A stretch of 31,535 nucleotides of DNA, taken from positions 1 through 31,535 of the forward strand of contig CALBKX010000027.1 in NCBI GenBank assembly GCA_937895935.1, in the 5' to 3' direction. The notes under the pieces are model-generated. The model was not told the origin of the DNA and did no database searches. It was given only the letters and a program-made list of their open reading frames with translations. A program made the position numbers and the translations under genes. The first letter of the stretch is position 1. The number at the start of each line of letters is the position of its first letter. Shown here piece after piece: positions 19,201 through 26,525 of the stretch. The stretch is from an uncultured Clostridia bacterium. Lineage in GTDB: Bacteria; Bacillota; Clostridia; Christensenellales; UBA1242.

Positions 19201-22200
19201 AAGCAGATTTTGATTCATTCTTCGCTCAAAAAATTAGGGTAAAATTTTCACCAAAAGCAGGTACCTCGTCATCAAGTTATGTTTACATTGACGATTTTTA
19301 TAATTTTGTATATATTTCAGATGAGCAGTTTGACAGAATAGTAAAAATCATCAAAGAAAATTACAAGGGTAATGATTTAAATGATATAATTAAAGATATT
19401 AAAAGTTTAAGATATTACTATTTGCTTGGTGGCTTTGCATCAACAAGATTCGGATTTGATAAATTTGCAAGCACTCTTCCAGTAGGTGAATACAAAGTGA
19501 GTGTTAGTTTGATTGGCAGCGGCATAACACAAGAAGATGATAATATAATTGCAAAATTCTCTTCAAACTTTGTGGAAATAAGCGAAAAATATAAATATGT
19601 TGCAAGTGCTCCAAACATTGTGGCAAATGCAAAAGACGGCAAATACACTTTAACTTTCAGCAATGTTAATGTTAATACATCATATTATTCAAGTGAAATT
19701 GCATATAGTTTAATTGGTGTTAAATTTAACAAAGATTATGATATGGAAGAAGAGGTTGAACTTGCTACAACAAGCACTGCAAACTTGAACAATTCTGAAG
19801 AAGTTTCTTTTGACTTGACGCATCTTATTGAAAGTGGAATTTTAACTAGCGATTATAGCAAACTCTATGTTATTGTTAAAGGAAATGATAATGCATTTAA
19901 TGGGAAATTATCAAATGTAATAAATGTTCAAATATTAGACCCTATTAAAGCTTATGTTAAAGAAGGTATAATTTATTGGGCTACTCAAGAGTACGCATCA
20001 AAGTATCAAGTGACATACATAGTTGACGCAGAGGAAAAATCAGTCGATGTTAAACTTGACGGAGATAAGCAATCTTGGCTAGGTAAAGAGCTCGCACATA
20101 GCATAGATTATAGCGTATCAATACAAGCGTGCGGACTAATTGACGCAAACATTAAAAATAGTGAAAAGTTTATTATCTCAGGTAAAAATACTAATATAGG
20201 CACAATCACTAAATTACCTTCTATCTATAACGAAATTAATGGTTTTAACATTCAAAATGGTGTATTTACTTGGGAAAAAGTAAATAATGCCTCAAAGTAT
20301 TATGTTTATACTTATTATAAAAGAGAAGAACCAGACCCTGATCTCTATATTACTTCCGATACTTATTTTGAACCTATTACCAATTATCCAGGCATATGTC
20401 ATTACTTTATTATGGCTATAGGCACAGAAAAGAATGAATCACTTTCAGAGAATTCAAAAACTTATGTCAATTCTGATATGAGCGCAAAGACTTATGCTCA
20501 ACGAGTTCAAAGTATACAATCAATTACTTTTGAAGATGGAATAATAAAATTTGTTCCAAATTATTCAACAGGACGATATAAATTAACATTTTATAAACTT
20601 GATAATTTCTCTAAAAGAGGTGATAAAAATATTTATTACATCGACAATACAGCTTTTGACACAAACAACAAAGAAGAATTAAAGGCTTATGGTTATTATG
20701 ATGTTGAAATACAAGCTTTATATGAGGAAAAAACAGAAATAACTGATGTCCGAGAAGATGGTGAGAAAGTTTACTATGTGATTAGTCGAACAAACAAAGA
20801 TGAAAACCTTGCAAGCACAAACTTCTTTAAATTTGAACAAGTAGAAAACATTCAAGTTAAGGAAGGCAAAATATCTTGGACATATACAAATCTTGATAAC
20901 ATAGATGAAAGTGATTTCCAATTTAAACTTGTGTTTACAGTAAAAGATAGAAGCGATTTGTCTGCAGTAACAAAAAAAGTTCCTTCATCTAATTATGATG
21001 CTGATGCTGAACGTTATTATTTTGAAGATGTCGTTTTTGACAATATCAAAACTACCGACTCAATAACAGTTAACATATTTGCAATTGCCACTGGCAATTC
21101 AAATGACAATTTTGTTCATTCATATCCTGTAGAGCAAACAAACATTCACCAATTTGAAACAATTGACGAGTCAAAAATAGAAATAAGTCTGACCGATAAT
21201 AGCTATTTAAAAATTGATTGGTCAAAAGGTATAAACAAAATTGACGAAAAATCTTATAAATATGAAATTAGTTTTACAGTTGGAAATTTAGAATATACAG
21301 AAACCACAAATACCGAATATCTAATTATCGACAATATATCATTTGATTATGAAAATGATTACGTTGTTGTACTCAAAATAAGAGTAATTCCAACAGAAGA
21401 TAATTACATTTCTTCAGCTTGGACTTCCAACAAAGAGATTTCAAGACCAAAAATTGTCACAGGCTTAAAATATGATGCCGAGGAAAACATATTTACTTGG
21501 GACAAATATACTACAAGTACAAATTGGAAAAGTTATAGATATAAAATTAAAGATGAAGTGACTTACACTGATGCTAATGGCAAAGAAATTAAAGAAGTTT
21601 ATATAATATTTGCTGAAATAGGTGATGAAAAATATGAACCTTTTATAATTGGAAAACATACAGTTTCAGTAGCAGTTATGGTGTCAAATACAACCACAGA
21701 TAATTTTATCTCTAATTATAATACATATGAAGAAGCTGTTGAATTTGCATTGTTTGCAAGCGGTAAAGGTACAGCATCAGATCCATATATAATTTCAAAT
21801 AGTACACAATTTAACAACATTAAATATAGATTAAGTAAAGATGTAAAAAATAATGAATATATATTTGGAACTTACGACACAAACGATAATTTGCAACTAG
21901 AAGATCAAAAAACAATTGCAAGTGCAAATAAATATTTCTTTAAATTAAATAGTCATATTACACTTACTATAGACGGTGAAAAGAACAAAAATGATACGTT
22001 AAATATTACAAACGCTACCTTTAATGGAAATTTCAATGGAGATTACTATACAATCACTTTAAATTATAATCATATTTATGATACAACTGATTTCTCATCT
22101 ATATCAATATTTAATACTTTAGGTGGAAATGCTGTTGTTGAAAACTTCAAATTGTATATTAACATAACTACTGACGAAGAAAAAGGTGTGTTCTATGGCG

Positions 22201-23048
22201 GTGCTGCATCTGCTTATATTAGTGCAATTTGTCAACAAAATGATGGAACGATTTCCAATATAAACATAGGTGAAACTGGAAAAACTATCACTTTAAAAAC
22301 AAACGACTTAAATGTTTACTTTACTTTTGTAACGAACAAAAACAATGGTACAATTAAAGATGTTATAAACAACTATAATGTTTCAATTATTGAAGAAAAC
22401 ACAACAAACGATAAAACTATCCAATATGCGTCAATTGCAATTTATAACAATGGCACTATTGAAAATGTAAAAAATAATGGAAATATTAGCGTAACAGCAA
22501 CAGAAATATATGTTGGTGGAATTGCAGTAAGCAACTATAGCGGCGCGTTGATAAAATCTGCTGGTAGCAAAGGAAGTATCACAATAAACTATCAAAAATC
22601 TGGAAAATCATATGTTGGTGGAATTGTAACATATAATGAAGGAACTTTATCTTATTGCTATAGCACAAACACTTTTGCTGTAAGTTCTAATTCTACAATG
22701 CAAGAAACAAACATTGGCGGATTAATTGGTTATTCGCAAGGTGGAAAAATTGAAAATTCTTATGTTAATGTTAGACTTGGCGCAACATCAGGCATTCAAT
22801 TATATCAAGTAATAGGTAAATTAACGGCAGCTGAAGGATTTGCGGAAAACGTTTATTATAATGAAAATTTAAGTAATCCTTATGCAAATGGAACAGTTTC
22901 AACTGGATTTAAAACATATACTAATTTACTTCAAGATGCAACTGGTTTATTTGGAAGCAATACTTTGTTTAATCAAACTGATGCTGAAAATGGCAATCCT
23001 AGACTAAATTTTGAAAGTACATTTGAAAATATTATTTGGAAAAAGTAA
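13218..23048 (+). CDS. Giant repetitive surface lipoprotein (3276 residues, Ig/Fn3-like units plus GLUG-like C-terminus)
   Basis: This gene encodes an exported lipoprotein that fills almost a third of the window. A signal peptide ends in the lipobox MSAC, with the lipidated cysteine at C25. Residues about 30-107 resemble a Big_2-type Ig-like domain ending in KEGTAILKANGYDG. From about 110 to 2840 there are roughly 28 degenerate units of 90-110 residues. Most have a strand with a tryptophan core (LEWDNV, VTWEGDG, ITWHDE, ISWSKD, FTWEKV), a Y-x-V/I strand, and a terminal LxxL-type linker such as TKLPAP or TRLDVP. This suggests fibronectin type III or similar beta-sandwiches. The final 430 residues start with GKGTASDPYIIS and carry GLUG-like repeats (GGIVTYNEG, GGLIGYSQGG). 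No sortase motif or membrane anchor is seen at the C-terminus, so it is held by the lipid. It probably acts as a long adhesin or scaffold; the ligand is unknown. It is transcribed alone. Confidence 0.88.
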   Translation: MKKRSLKLCFIFVAFVASAFFMSACNNQIGKVVFNETQIAMATNQEIEIKDFVTVENISLNDVKFESSDNDIVVVSPRQTLISGEKEGTAILKANGYDGFIEIKVFGTSVSFSAPTNIHFNETTSSLEWDNVYAGKIIANNFKIIITKNNEPLQEKIVNSTSIKITESGEYKIKVLSMARAGIKQSQESEEYTFTKLPAPKNVKYDAVNNQVTWEGDGTSFVVKKNGVLSEKIVSKSYSLDLSEEKCYSISVLSVGDNSSDNVFGSYSETLNLTRLNSPILQTNGGNITWHDEQKGVTYYNIELFKVNNTNETLIKEQKIYYNGADYTYNVQGILEGDYKVKISAIGDNENNGIFDTSKHFLNSNKSDTGEIYKLKKQTIQFDKATKKILVTDFDITNNYNLSLQIKLNGEVLKEENISNSGEFAFNFENAGIYSFTLINKAKNNKQLNSDVSNEIVVEQLPKMQNLTQRVTDENKYQISGIVLENAKMVTVEKIYNNISTTLTNDNGEYGLVSDIFASAGDYQIVVTASGEDKDNYYVLDSKTILNVKKLKSVTLKDNGTQIAWENPESTLQNIIYKYEITGENQLNGTTKNLNFDYSYLPAGWYSIKVCTTHINDSADVLYINNMSCESIDFENYKKIETINAKIDIDTVNNEYVLNITPVANANKYIVLLGGEQVEEKEHTSSSNLIIPITNYLNLAGTGENNLEYKFEIYAINTINPYNTQSDSLKLTAKKLNAPTNFEVSKDEIVSVEHSDVAIKETQILINDKQTNNLKTNIQDVYNVKVKFISNLTNYNNTYYLDSDYAEFTLKRAKAEISLKGTKVSWDFDKVSQVNTKYIQIKQGENQLTIQIKVEDSFDFNYSDLINNYKFDLIAGVKAYATITLDNFKGDIAGKYENGNFVSGDEGGLSNYYLSGTSSGLTIKFADEEIGLNVAEQDEKINVSFNPKQNANYSLYSRDKEIGLNPNAVLNSSDFDVTEGSTTSQFTCSLNENLNDEITAYIFTLNRLIPAKQIKVIANETLEIENQTGAKEISITNNGQKISSLSGFGNKTINVKVKYIASENVNPYTFYLDSKESSFEFIRLGGDVNLNVNDNVLSWNKDETLGVDYTVVIKFFNESEEEVIKEFASSITSIDLTSEEYQNIFKTLNGKKSVKLQKVVKDFVATTESLNYLTSNYSESLLLKIINAPTNIKVTATDEIKQDELSISWTQDTSDVSIKEYEVEICHNGQTEIITTNGAYSISKDNKLFKEAGEWTLRVKTIGNNDSINSSYSETKTIVRLESIKNLKMNKEGIISWSKDTQASKYYVSYSFNNSDSDVITDNNKYGNDITSTDFFATNLKGDFSGDIVIKFYAVGDATTVLSSYAELKMTRLDVPNFVISNDRIILENYEIYPQNTEIFVTGKIDGKVVINKKVNIEKDNNNKFVWYLPTEFSYTDESGNACEIDLSTSNTLTLSLQAQNGGNNYLNSFIAEKSTTVLSPLTNLRFVRENDGIHFKATNYNLNSSNWSLMLGQETITGSENVDLLITDEILEKLSSNWTFKVQAIGDIKGQYINSKIITISGTKLDKVTSMKTENGAVVWNAITNATDYKVGIDGSYKTGYNQNLKEYLKESNSGEHLITVRALGNVSDNEISSEIILDSVNSVSYTVTKLPTLSDLTIENGYFKFTTIDKASKYVVDVFENDSFSTILSSFNLSKAQYYPNEEINNYFACSELNNKLKSYSQLYIKIYVQTDEANFVYSDYATINVGSSQQNYIIVSNLKNASEISLSNPKTNGSQTDYTTTIAEWTRNTEANNGYILKIDDKLQIISDNFFTLDSDGSWSVGSHTISFMQLGTSINSSGKAYLTNEFSTSTKVTKLDNVSISLGQSSDNANEPYIQFNSVQSANIYYSYLNNIYFKSLTDSSNQIKMEELESGKTYDGFGIRAINSQDVSIIAGNITLMTAFDKDNNEQIVKLAKVTEPNPPTFQNGSLFWELSDTDWIKLLFSQKITTPFEADFDSFFAQKIRVKFSPKAGTSSSSYVYIDDFYNFVYISDEQFDRIVKIIKENYKGNDLNDIIKDIKSLRYYYLLGGFASTRFGFDKFASTLPVGEYKVSVSLIGSGITQEDDNIIAKFSSNFVEISEKYKYVASAPNIVANAKDGKYTLTFSNVNVNTSYYSSEIAYSLIGVKFNKDYDMEEEVELATTSTANLNNSEEVSFDLTHLIESGILTSDYSKLYVIVKGNDNAFNGKLSNVINVQILDPIKAYVKEGIIYWATQEYASKYQVTYIVDAEEKSVDVKLDGDKQSWLGKELAHSIDYSVSIQACGLIDANIKNSEKFIISGKNTNIGTITKLPSIYNEINGFNIQNGVFTWEKVNNASKYYVYTYYKREEPDPDLYITSDTYFEPITNYPGICHYFIMAIGTEKNESLSENSKTYVNSDMSAKTYAQRVQSIQSITFEDGIIKFVPNYSTGRYKLTFYKLDNFSKRGDKNIYYIDNTAFDTNNKEELKAYGYYDVEIQALYEEKTEITDVREDGEKVYYVISRTNKDENLASTNFFKFEQVENIQVKEGKISWTYTNLDNIDESDFQFKLVFTVKDRSDLSAVTKKVPSSNYDADAERYYFEDVVFDNIKTTDSITVNIFAIATGNSNDNFVHSYPVEQTNIHQFETIDESKIEISLTDNSYLKIDWSKGINKIDEKSYKYEISFTVGNLEYTETTNTEYLIIDNISFDYENDYVVVLKIRVIPTEDNYISSAWTSNKEISRPKIVTGLKYDAEENIFTWDKYTTSTNWKSYRYKIKDEVTYTDANGKEIKEVYIIFAEIGDEKYEPFIIGKHTVSVAVMVSNTTTDNFISNYNTYEEAVEFALFASGKGTASDPYIISNSTQFNNIKYRLSKDVKNNEYIFGTYDTNDNLQLEDQKTIASANKYFFKLNSHITLTIDGEKNKNDTLNITNATFNGNFNGDYYTITLNYNHIYDTTDFSSISIFNTLGGNAVVENFKLYINITTDEEKGVFYGGAASAYISAICQQNDGTISNINIGETGKTITLKTNDLNVYFTFVTNKNNGTIKDVINNYNVSIIEENTTNDKTIQYASIAIYNNGTIENVKNNGNISVTATEIYVGGIAVSNYSGALIKSAGSKGSITINYQKSGKSYVGGIVTYNEGTLSYCYSTNTFAVSSNSTMQETNIGGLIGYSQGGKIENSYVNVRLGATSGIQLYQVIGKLTAAEGFAENVYYNENLSNPYANGTVSTGFKTYTNLLQDATGLFGSNTLFNQTDAENGNPRLNFESTFENIIWKK

Positions 23049-23096
23049 ATTAAAAAATACCATTTTAAAAGTTAGTCCAATTTGCATAAAAAATAT

Positions 23097-23139
23097 AAAG
23101 GAGTTTCTGCTAAAAACAGAAACTCCTTTTGTATTTTTT
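23097..23139 (+). terminator. Terminator after the giant lipoprotein gene
   Basis: AAAGGAGTTTCTG (23097-23109) and CAGAAACTCCTTT (23117-23129) form a perfect 13-base stem with a 7-base loop, followed by TGTATTTTTT. It lies about 50 bases after the stop codon and is one of the strongest terminators here. Confidence 0.9.
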
Positions 23140-23168
23140 AGTTATCAAGGAAATACCAACAATTAATA

Positions 23169-23322
23169 AATTTTTGGCAGGATTAAAAAATTTACATAAG
23201 GAACAAAACACGTATGTTCCTTGCGTAAAATATGGGGGAAACCGATTTTTTCTTGCGAAAACTAAACCAAAAATTACATCTCTTTTGCGTTTAAGCAAAA
23301 GAGTACATACTTTTTTGTATGT
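23169..23322. other. Structured intergenic stretch, possible non-coding RNA
   Basis: The 429-base gap between the giant gene and the ABC-F gene holds several nested and adjacent inverted repeats. AATTTTTGG (23169-23177) can pair with CCAAAAATT (23267-23275). Inside lie AAGGAACA/TGTTCCTT (23198-23205 and 23215-23222) and a weaker A/T-rich stem around GGGGGAAACC. After it come CTCTTTTGC/GCAAAAGAG (23280-23288 and 23295-23303) and ACATAC/GTATGT (23305-23310 and 23317-23322). It lies after a terminator and before the next promoter, so it is not obviously part of either neighbouring transcript. Open frames of 65-73 codons cross it on both strands, but neither has a ribosome binding site. Confidence 0.3.
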
Positions 23323-23427
23323 GTAAAACATTCTAAACGTTTTGAAAGTTTCGATGAAATTTTATTTTTTATTCAATAAAAATGATAAACAAATAAATTT
23401 TGTTTAAAATTAAACTGTTATTTTAAC

Positions 23428-23456
23428 TTGAAATAAAAAGGCAGGTATGTTAGAAT
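23428..23456 (+). promoter_or_regulatory. Sigma-A promoter for the ABC-F gene
   Basis: TTGAAA (23428-23433) is followed after exactly 17 bases by TAGAAT (23451-23456), with TG at 23448-23449 as an extended -10. Transcription would start near 23463, leaving about 15 bases before the ATG, containing AGGAG. There is therefore no room for a regulatory leader of the kind found before many antibiotic-resistance ABC-F genes. Confidence 0.7.
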
Positions 23457-23477
23457 ACTTGGAAAATAGGAGAAAAT

Positions 23478-25070
23478 ATGATTAATGTAAGCAATGTGAC
23501 TTTGCAGTTTGGTAGCAGAGTTTTATTTAAAGAGGTTAACTTAAAGTTTACAAAAGGCAACTGTTATGGAATAATTGGAGCAAACGGAGCGGGGAAGTCA
23601 ACTTTTTTAAAAATATTAACAGGTGAAATTGAACCAAATAAAGGTGAAGTTACCATAACACCAGGAGAGCGTATGAGTGTTTTGAAACAAAACCAAAACG
23701 CTTATGATGAGTATACAGTTTTAAAAACCGTGCTAATGGGTTATGAAAGGTTGATTGAAGTAGAAAAATTAAAGGACGAACTATATTCAAAACCAGATTT
23801 TAATGAGGAAGATGGCATTATGGCTGCACAACTAGAGCAAGAATATGCTGATATGGGTGGCTGGGAAGCGGATGGAAATGCAAAAACTTTACTTAAAAAT
23901 ATTGGGATAGAAGAAAAATATTTTGATACATTAATGGCTGATATGGACCCAAAAGCTAAGGTGAAAGTTTTACTTGCTCAAGCATTATTTGGCAACCCAG
24001 ATATTTTGATTTTAGACGAGCCTACCAACAATCTTGATTTTAAAACATGTAGATGGCTTGAAAACTTTTTATTAGATTTTGAAAATATGGTCATTATAGT
24101 TTCACATAACCGTCACTTTTTAAACAAAGTATGTACTCATATTTGTGATGTTGATTATGGTCAAATAAATATGATGTTAGGGAATTATGATTTTTGGTAT
24201 GAAACTTCACAACTTTTAGCAAAGCAATTAAAAGACCAAAACAAAAAAGCGGAGCAACGTGCTAAAGAATTAAAGGATTTCATCGCTAGATTTTCTGCCA
24301 ATGCGTCAAAGTCTAAACAGGCAACTTCTAGAAAAAGAGAATTAGAAAAATTGACAATTGAAGATATTAAAATTTCATCGAGAAAGTATCCTTATATTAA
24401 TTTTGATTTTGAACAAGAAATTGGTAAAGAAATTTTGGTGGTAAAAAATTTAACCAAAAAAGGATTTTTTGAAAATTTAACATTTAGCGTTTCAAAAGAT
24501 GATAAAATAGTGGTTATGGCAAACAATAGTTTAGCACCTACGATGTTGTATAATATTTTAACTGGCAAGGAAACGGCAGATAGCGGAACTATAAATTGGG
24601 GCAAAACAATAAAAGTGGGTTATTTGCCACAAGACAATAGAGAGTTTTTTGATAATTGTCACTTATCTTTGGTTGACTGGCTTAGACAATATTCAAAAGA
24701 CCAAACAGAAAGTTATATCCGTGGTTGGCTTGGCAGAATGTTGTTTTCTGGTGAGGAAGCATTAAAGGAAGTCAATGTGCTGTCAGGTGGAGAAAAAGTT
24801 AGATGTATGATGGCAAAAGTTATGTTAAATGGCGGGAATTTTGTAATTTTAGATGAACCTACAAACCATTTAGATTTGGAAAGTATAACAGCATTAAACA
24901 AAGGTATGATAAATTTTAGAGGCTGTATGCTGTTTACATCTCATGACCAAGAAATTGTTGAAACAGTTGCAAATCATATAATTGATATTGTTTCACCAAC
25001 AGAAATTTATAACAAAATGATGACGTACGAGGAATATATCAACTCTAAAGAAAAGGAAAATAAAAATTAA
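23478..25070 (+). CDS. ABC-F family ATPase, YbiT/YkpA type
   Basis: ABC-F proteins have two ATPase domains and no membrane part; many bind the ribosomal E site and modulate translation. The 530-residue protein has Walker A GANGAGKST (about 35-43), a degenerate first signature (MDPKAKVKVLLAQALFG) and Walker B ILILDEPTNNLD. A charged linker follows at about 245-305. The second domain has the atypical P-loop MANNSLAPT, a normal signature VLSGGEKVR, VILDEPTNHLD and a TSHD switch. The weakened P-loop in domain two, with DWLRQYSKD and GRMLFSGEEALK, is characteristic of the YkpA/YbiT subgroup, so these changes are a family trait. It is probably a housekeeping translation factor rather than a resistance gene. 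AGGAG lies 5 bases before the ATG. Confidence 0.92.
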   Translation: MINVSNVTLQFGSRVLFKEVNLKFTKGNCYGIIGANGAGKSTFLKILTGEIEPNKGEVTITPGERMSVLKQNQNAYDEYTVLKTVLMGYERLIEVEKLKDELYSKPDFNEEDGIMAAQLEQEYADMGGWEADGNAKTLLKNIGIEEKYFDTLMADMDPKAKVKVLLAQALFGNPDILILDEPTNNLDFKTCRWLENFLLDFENMVIIVSHNRHFLNKVCTHICDVDYGQINMMLGNYDFWYETSQLLAKQLKDQNKKAEQRAKELKDFIARFSANASKSKQATSRKRELEKLTIEDIKISSRKYPYINFDFEQEIGKEILVVKNLTKKGFFENLTFSVSKDDKIVVMANNSLAPTMLYNILTGKETADSGTINWGKTIKVGYLPQDNREFFDNCHLSLVDWLRQYSKDQTESYIRGWLGRMLFSGEEALKEVNVLSGGEKVRCMMAKVMLNGGNFVILDEPTNHLDLESITALNKGMINFRGCMLFTSHDQEIVETVANHIIDIVSPTEIYNKMMTYEEYINSKEKENKN

Positions 25071-25080
25071 AATTTCAAAC

Positions 25081-25109
25081 GCATATTTTCTCCTTTTTTA
25101 CACAAACTA
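25081..25109 (+). promoter_or_regulatory. Tentative sigma-G-like promoter for the DUF1540-like gene
   Basis: GCATA (25081-25085) and CAAACTA (25103-25109) are 17 bases apart. They resemble forespore sigma F/G elements (GHATA and CATNHTA-like) with one mismatch in the -10. It sits immediately before GGAGG and the ATG at 25125. Short degenerate elements such as these occur often by chance; cotranscription with the ABC-F gene, 54 bases upstream with no terminator between, is the alternative. Confidence 0.25.
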
Positions 25110-25124
25110 ATATTGGAGGTAAAT

Positions 25125-25289
25125 ATGAACAATAACTGTAATTGTAATAGTGGCGTTTGTTGCAATGTTTGTGTATGTAAATACAATGTTGACGGATGTA
25201 AATGCCAATTAGACCAAATTAAAGTAACAAAAGGCGATGGAACAAGCTTGCATTATTGTGGAAGCTATTGTCCAAACGGAGATTGTTAA
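25125..25289 (+). CDS. Small cysteine-rich DUF1540-like protein (54 residues)
   Basis: This short gene encodes 54 residues with 11 cysteines: C5, C7, C12, C13, C16, C18, C25, C27, C45, C49 and C54. The core C-N-V-C-x-C-K-Y-N-x-x-G-C, then IKVTKGDG and HYCGSYC, follows the pattern of DUF1540. These are small cysteine-rich proteins of Clostridia and Bacilli, presumed to bind a metal ion; their function is unknown. Translation is well supported: a perfect GGAGG (25115-25119) stands 5 bases before the ATG, and a strong terminator follows. No signal peptide is present. It could be cotranscribed with the ABC-F gene or have its own promoter at 25081. Confidence 0.8.
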   Translation: MNNNCNCNSGVCCNVCVCKYNVDGCKCQLDQIKVTKGDGTSLHYCGSYCPNGDC

Positions 25290-25354
25290 CATTTAGTTAA
25301 AAATGTAAGATTGTTATATAAAAACACAACAAATAAAAAATATTAAATAAATAT

Positions 25355-25402
25355 AAAAAACAAGGCAAAATTTGTGTTGCTCACAAATTTTGCCTTGTTT
25401 TT
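25355..25402. terminator. Long bidirectional terminator after the DUF1540-like gene
   Basis: A 21-base arm containing CAAGGCAAAATTTGTG (25356-25376) pairs perfectly with CACAAATTTTGCCTTG plus T-run (25382-25402) around a TTGCT loop. It serves the + strand ABC-F/DUF1540 transcripts and probably also the convergent - strand gene ending at 25508. Between 25403 and 25507 nothing else was seen. Confidence 0.9.
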
Positions 25403-25507
25403 ATTTAACTATTTAAAATTAGTTTTATTTATTTTTCAAATAATCTATTGTTTAAAAATAACTCAAAAATTAAGTAATAATTAAAAATAATTTAATTAGT
25501 TGATTTT

Positions 25508-26359
25508 TTAATATTTCTTTTGAAATTTTCCATCTTTTTTCTTTATGCTAACGTTAAGTTCTTGGTTGTCGGCATATTTTTCTACAAATTCCAATGCTTC
25601 TTTTTTTGTTTTGCAGCGTTTTGAGGCTTTTTTTGCACCAGTTTTTTTGATAACCCAATCTTTATTTTCTTTATCGTAAATAACCATATATTTTTGATTT
25701 TTTACTTTAATTTCTTCTTCATTAGAATTTGATTCTGTTGCACTTTCTTCTTCTGCTTTATTTATTTCTATTGAAGATAAAGTTTCTTCAGTTTTAGTTT
25801 CTACTTTTGCTGTTTTTGTTTGTTTAGTTTTGTTTGTTTTGCTAACTTTTTCATTAGTTTTTTGTGTTTCATCTGCTTTTTTAGTTTTTATTGTTTTTTC
25901 TTTAGCTTCTTTTTGTTTTTCAGCTTGTTCTTTTTCAGTAGTTAAAGTTTCTTTTTTAGCAGTGCTAGGTTTTTTCTCTACTTTTTCTTTTTTAGTAGGT
26001 GATTTTTTTAAAGCTGTTTCTTTTTTAGTTTTGCTTTCGGTTGTTGCTGTATCTTCTTTTGCTTCTTGAGTTTGGTTGCTTTTTGTTTTAGTTTCAGCAT
26101 TTAAATCTTCTTTATTTTCAAGTTTTTCATCTTTAGTTCCTGCAACGACATCAGTTGATTTTTCATTTTCTTTGGTTTCTGTTGCGTTTTCAATTGTTGC
26201 ATTTTCTACATTTTGGTTTTTAGATTTTTTTACAAGTATTATTGTAATAACAATTGCTGCTATAATAAGAATCAAAATACCACCAAAAATCCAAGCAGAA
26301 GTATTTACAGGTAAAGATGGAAATAAAGCTTTTAAAACCTTTTCAAAAAATTCTTTCAT
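25508..26359 (-). CDS. Membrane-anchored K/E/T-rich protein with C-terminal DUF2188-like domain
   Basis: This 283-residue protein has three parts. A short N-terminus leads into one membrane helix (about 22-43, WIFGGILILIIAAIVITIIL). A very long low-complexity stretch follows (about 48-215), built almost only from K, E, T, N, S, A and Q in a mixed-charge pattern, probably disordered or helical. The final 61 residues (about 223-283: KYMVIYDKENKDWVIKKTG, then KKEALEFVEKYADN and a closing KKDGKFQKKY) resemble DUF2188. The function is not known. AAGGAG (complement of 26365-26370) lies 5 bases before the ATG, and a consensus-like promoter follows. The gene is divergent from the secreted pair at 26526. 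Confidence 0.82.
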   Translation of the reverse strand: MKEFFEKVLKALFPSLPVNTSAWIFGGILILIIAAIVITIILVKKSKNQNVENATIENATETKENEKSTDVVAGTKDEKLENKEDLNAETKTKSNQTQEAKEDTATTESKTKKETALKKSPTKKEKVEKKPSTAKKETLTTEKEQAEKQKEAKEKTIKTKKADETQKTNEKVSKTNKTKQTKTAKVETKTEETLSSIEINKAEEESATESNSNEEEIKVKNQKYMVIYDKENKDWVIKKTGAKKASKRCKTKKEALEFVEKYADNQELNVSIKKKDGKFQKKY

Positions 26360-26385
26360 ATTTTCTCCTTTTGTGTAATGGATAT

Positions 26386-26414
26386 ATAATACTACAACTA
26401 AAAATATTTTTCAA
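26386..26414 (-). promoter_or_regulatory. Sigma-A promoter for the DUF2188-like gene
   Basis: On the - strand TTGAAA (complement of 26409-26414) and TATTAT (complement of 26386-26391) are separated by 17 bases. Transcription would start near 26379, about 20 bases before the ATG at 26359, with the ribosome binding site in between. Confidence 0.6.
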
Positions 26415-26461
26415 TAATAATTTTAAACTTATTTTATTTTTTTTAAATGCTTTATATTCTG

Positions 26462-26490
26462 TTGACATAAAATACTAAAAAACTTAAAAT
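26462..26490 (+). promoter_or_regulatory. Strong sigma-A promoter for the secreted pair
   Basis: TTGACA (26462-26467, perfect consensus) and TAAAAT (26485-26490) are separated by 17 bases. Transcription would start near 26497, followed by GAGGAGGG at 26509-26516. The -35 elements of this promoter and of the divergent one at 26386-26414 are 47 bases apart. Confidence 0.7.
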
Positions 26491-26525
26491 ATTATAAAAG
26501 GTATTAGTGAGGAGGGTTGACAAAT

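Noticed and set aside
23110..23331. Overlapping open frames on both strands (+ 23129-23326 and - 23110-23331)
   Set aside because: Neither has a ribosome binding site, the + frame starts with TTG inside a terminator, and the DNA is dominated by inverted repeats. Treated as a structured stretch instead.
23937..24010. Degenerate ABC signature in the first domain and abnormal P-loop in the second domain of the ABC-F protein
   Set aside because: Looks like a defect, but both changes are recalled as normal for the YkpA/YbiT subgroup.
25830..26378. Two + strand frames of 79 and 100 codons
   Set aside because: They are antisense to the K/E/T-rich gene; their S/F/V-rich composition is a direct result of reading that low-complexity sequence backwards.
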